A DNA stretch of 6,744 nucleotides, taken from NCBI GenBank assembly GCA_030043335.1, contig JASHXX010000152.1, positions 1 through 6,744 of the forward strand. The letters run 5' to 3'. Origin of the DNA: Xanthobacteraceae bacterium. Its GTDB lineage: Bacteria > Pseudomonadota > Alphaproteobacteria > Rhizobiales > Xanthobacteraceae. Shown here one piece after another: positions 6,010 to 6,744 of the stretch; the stretch's first letter is position 1; each line of letters starts with the position of its first letter. The position numbers and the translations under genes were made by a program. The notes below the pieces were generated by a model. The model made no database searches. It was not told where the DNA came from and saw nothing but the letters and a program-made list of their open reading frames with translations.

Positions 6010-6277
6010 AACTAAGGGTTCAATGACCTTCTTTGGTCGGCCGTATTTGCTCTTTCAAAACACGGTCGAGGTTAGTGCGGTAGACGCCATTTTTCTTTGG
6101 CCAAGACGATTTGGTTGAAGCACGGCGCCACTTTTCACGCGCGCTTAAATGCACTACCACCGCCGGCCGCGCTGGCAGTGCCGCAACCCGCGCGCGTCGT
6201 TGATGGTGCGCCTCAACCGGATCGGGCTGGCCAAGGAGATTACACTAAAGTCCGTCATTCCGTTAGATAGTGACCGC
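6010..6277. other. Intergenic stretch with no supportable gene
   Basis: These 268 bases separate the mutase operon from the next gene. A small GACC-ttcttt-GGTC hairpin follows the operon at 6025-6038 but is too weak to call a terminator. The minus strand is open from 6244 to a TGA at 6020-6022 without a start codon. A locally GC-rich patch at about 6160-6235 contrasts with its surroundings and may be leftover coding DNA that I cannot identify. Confidence 0.4.
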
Positions 6278-6744
6278 ATGAGGAATTCTCGTGGGTACAA
6301 ACTTCTTGCCGCGGCGATTTTGCTTTGTGTCGTGGCGGCTGCCGCCACTGTCCTGAACCCCTTCTGGTTCAATCCTGACCCAAGTGGCGATGCGTCCTTT
6401 ATTTCACGCGCTCAAAAGAAGACTGCTCCCGGGATCGAGGTAAGCATCAGCGCGCTTGGTGCGCGTGAAAGCCGGCAAAGCTTCGGAGAGGACCTCGCAA
6501 CACACAATATCCAACCGGTCTGGCTTTCGATCGAAAATGAAACCGATGACCAACTCGTGTTTCTGCCGATTACGATGGACCCGGACTATTATTCACCTTT
6601 CGAAGTTTCGTACAGGTTCCACGGCGCCGTGTCTTTCGCAGCCAACCGCGCGCGCGACGAGTTTTTCCTCAGGCGTCAGATATCCAGCATCCTGCCGCCA
6701 CATTCGATTGCAACAGGATTTGTGTACGGCGTTCGCGACGCCGG
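6278..6744 (+). CDS. Conserved exported or membrane-anchored protein, 5' part
   Basis: An open frame of 155 codons runs from ATG at 6278 off the right edge. Residues 1-9 are basic (MRNSRGYKL) and are followed by a hydrophobic run to about residue 26 (LAAAILLCVVAAAATV), a signal peptide or membrane anchor. The rest looks periplasmic and beta-rich: GIEVSISALGARESRQSFGE, then IQPVWLSIENETDDQLVFLP, then DPDYYSPFEVSYRF, and later a G-x-V-x-G turn. I have an impression of a proteobacterial conserved family with the pattern IQPVWLxIEN...DPDYxSP, but no function I can name. The frame remains open upstream to ATG codons at 6203 and 6149. 6278 is preferred because it places the signal segment at the N-terminus, but no good ribosome site is seen before any of them. 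It is separated from the mutase genes by 268 bases, and a link to them is unproven. Confidence 0.7.
   Translation, partial: MRNSRGYKLLAAAILLCVVAAAATVLNPFWFNPDPSGDASFISRAQKKTAPGIEVSISALGARESRQSFGEDLATHNIQPVWLSIENETDDQLVFLPITMDPDYYSPFEVSYRFHGAVSFAANRARDEFFLRRQISSILPPHSIATGFVYGVRDA

Noticed and set aside
6020..6244. Minus-strand open stretch ending in YRTNLDRVLKEQIRPTKEGH
   Set aside because: The last 20 residues look protein-like, but there is no start codon or ribosome site, and 74 open codons in such DNA can occur by chance. A database search with the C-terminal segment would settle whether it is a gene remnant.
6154..6372. Minus-strand 72-codon frame opposite the signal segment of the last gene
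   Set aside because: It is antisense to a clear signal peptide coding region and has no features of its own.
1..6744. CRISPR array, insertion sequence or transposase
   Set aside because: No regularly spaced repeats, no terminal inverted repeats with an enclosed transposase, and no integrase or transposase motifs were seen on either strand.

Overview
The window looks like chromosomal DNA of an alphaproteobacterium, probably Hyphomicrobiales near Bradyrhizobium, Rhodopseudomonas or Pseudolabrys. The basis is GC-rich codon use, the style of the proteins, and a relic of the ABC_sub_bind family that is strongly expanded in that group. This placement is an inference from sequence character, not from a search.

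Left part (1-3176), GC-rich housekeeping DNA. The 3' end of mobB runs rightwards and stops at 394. It faces three leftward genes in the order oxidoreductase (2157-3176), periplasmic metal or metal-complex binding protein (1079-2104) and mobA (428-1078). The binding-protein stop codon directly abuts the mobA start codon, so these two are probably translationally coupled. A perfect 8-bp inverted repeat sits between the convergent mobB and mobA ends. MobA and MobB act in the guanine-dinucleotide step of molybdenum cofactor synthesis. The coupled binding protein may therefore handle molybdate or tungstate rather than iron, but its ligand cannot be read from the sequence.

Middle (3177-3992). A complete tRNA-Ser(GGA) gene with a good promoter lies at 3359-3448. 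After it the base and codon composition changes: third positions become much richer in A/T. Next come an internally deleted ABC_sub_bind solute-binding protein gene (only N- and C-terminal ends remain, fused in frame) and a short stretch with GGACATC-type palindromic repeats. This is what one expects just inside a tRNA-associated island, although no integrase or second attachment repeat is in view.

Right part (3993-6009), the most interesting piece. Two overlapping genes encode a split coenzyme-B12-dependent acyl-CoA mutase: a 533-residue barrel subunit and a 141-residue cobalamin-binding subunit. The cobalamin site keeps the DxHxxG lower-ligand motif. The barrel keeps its fold signatures but has lost nearly all residues that define methylmalonyl-CoA mutase chemistry (equivalents of Tyr89, Gln197, Arg207, His244 and Arg283). 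It is best read as a mutase-family enzyme of unknown reaction.

Right end (6010-6744). A 268-base stretch without a supportable gene is followed by the start of a membrane-anchored or exported conserved protein that runs off the window.
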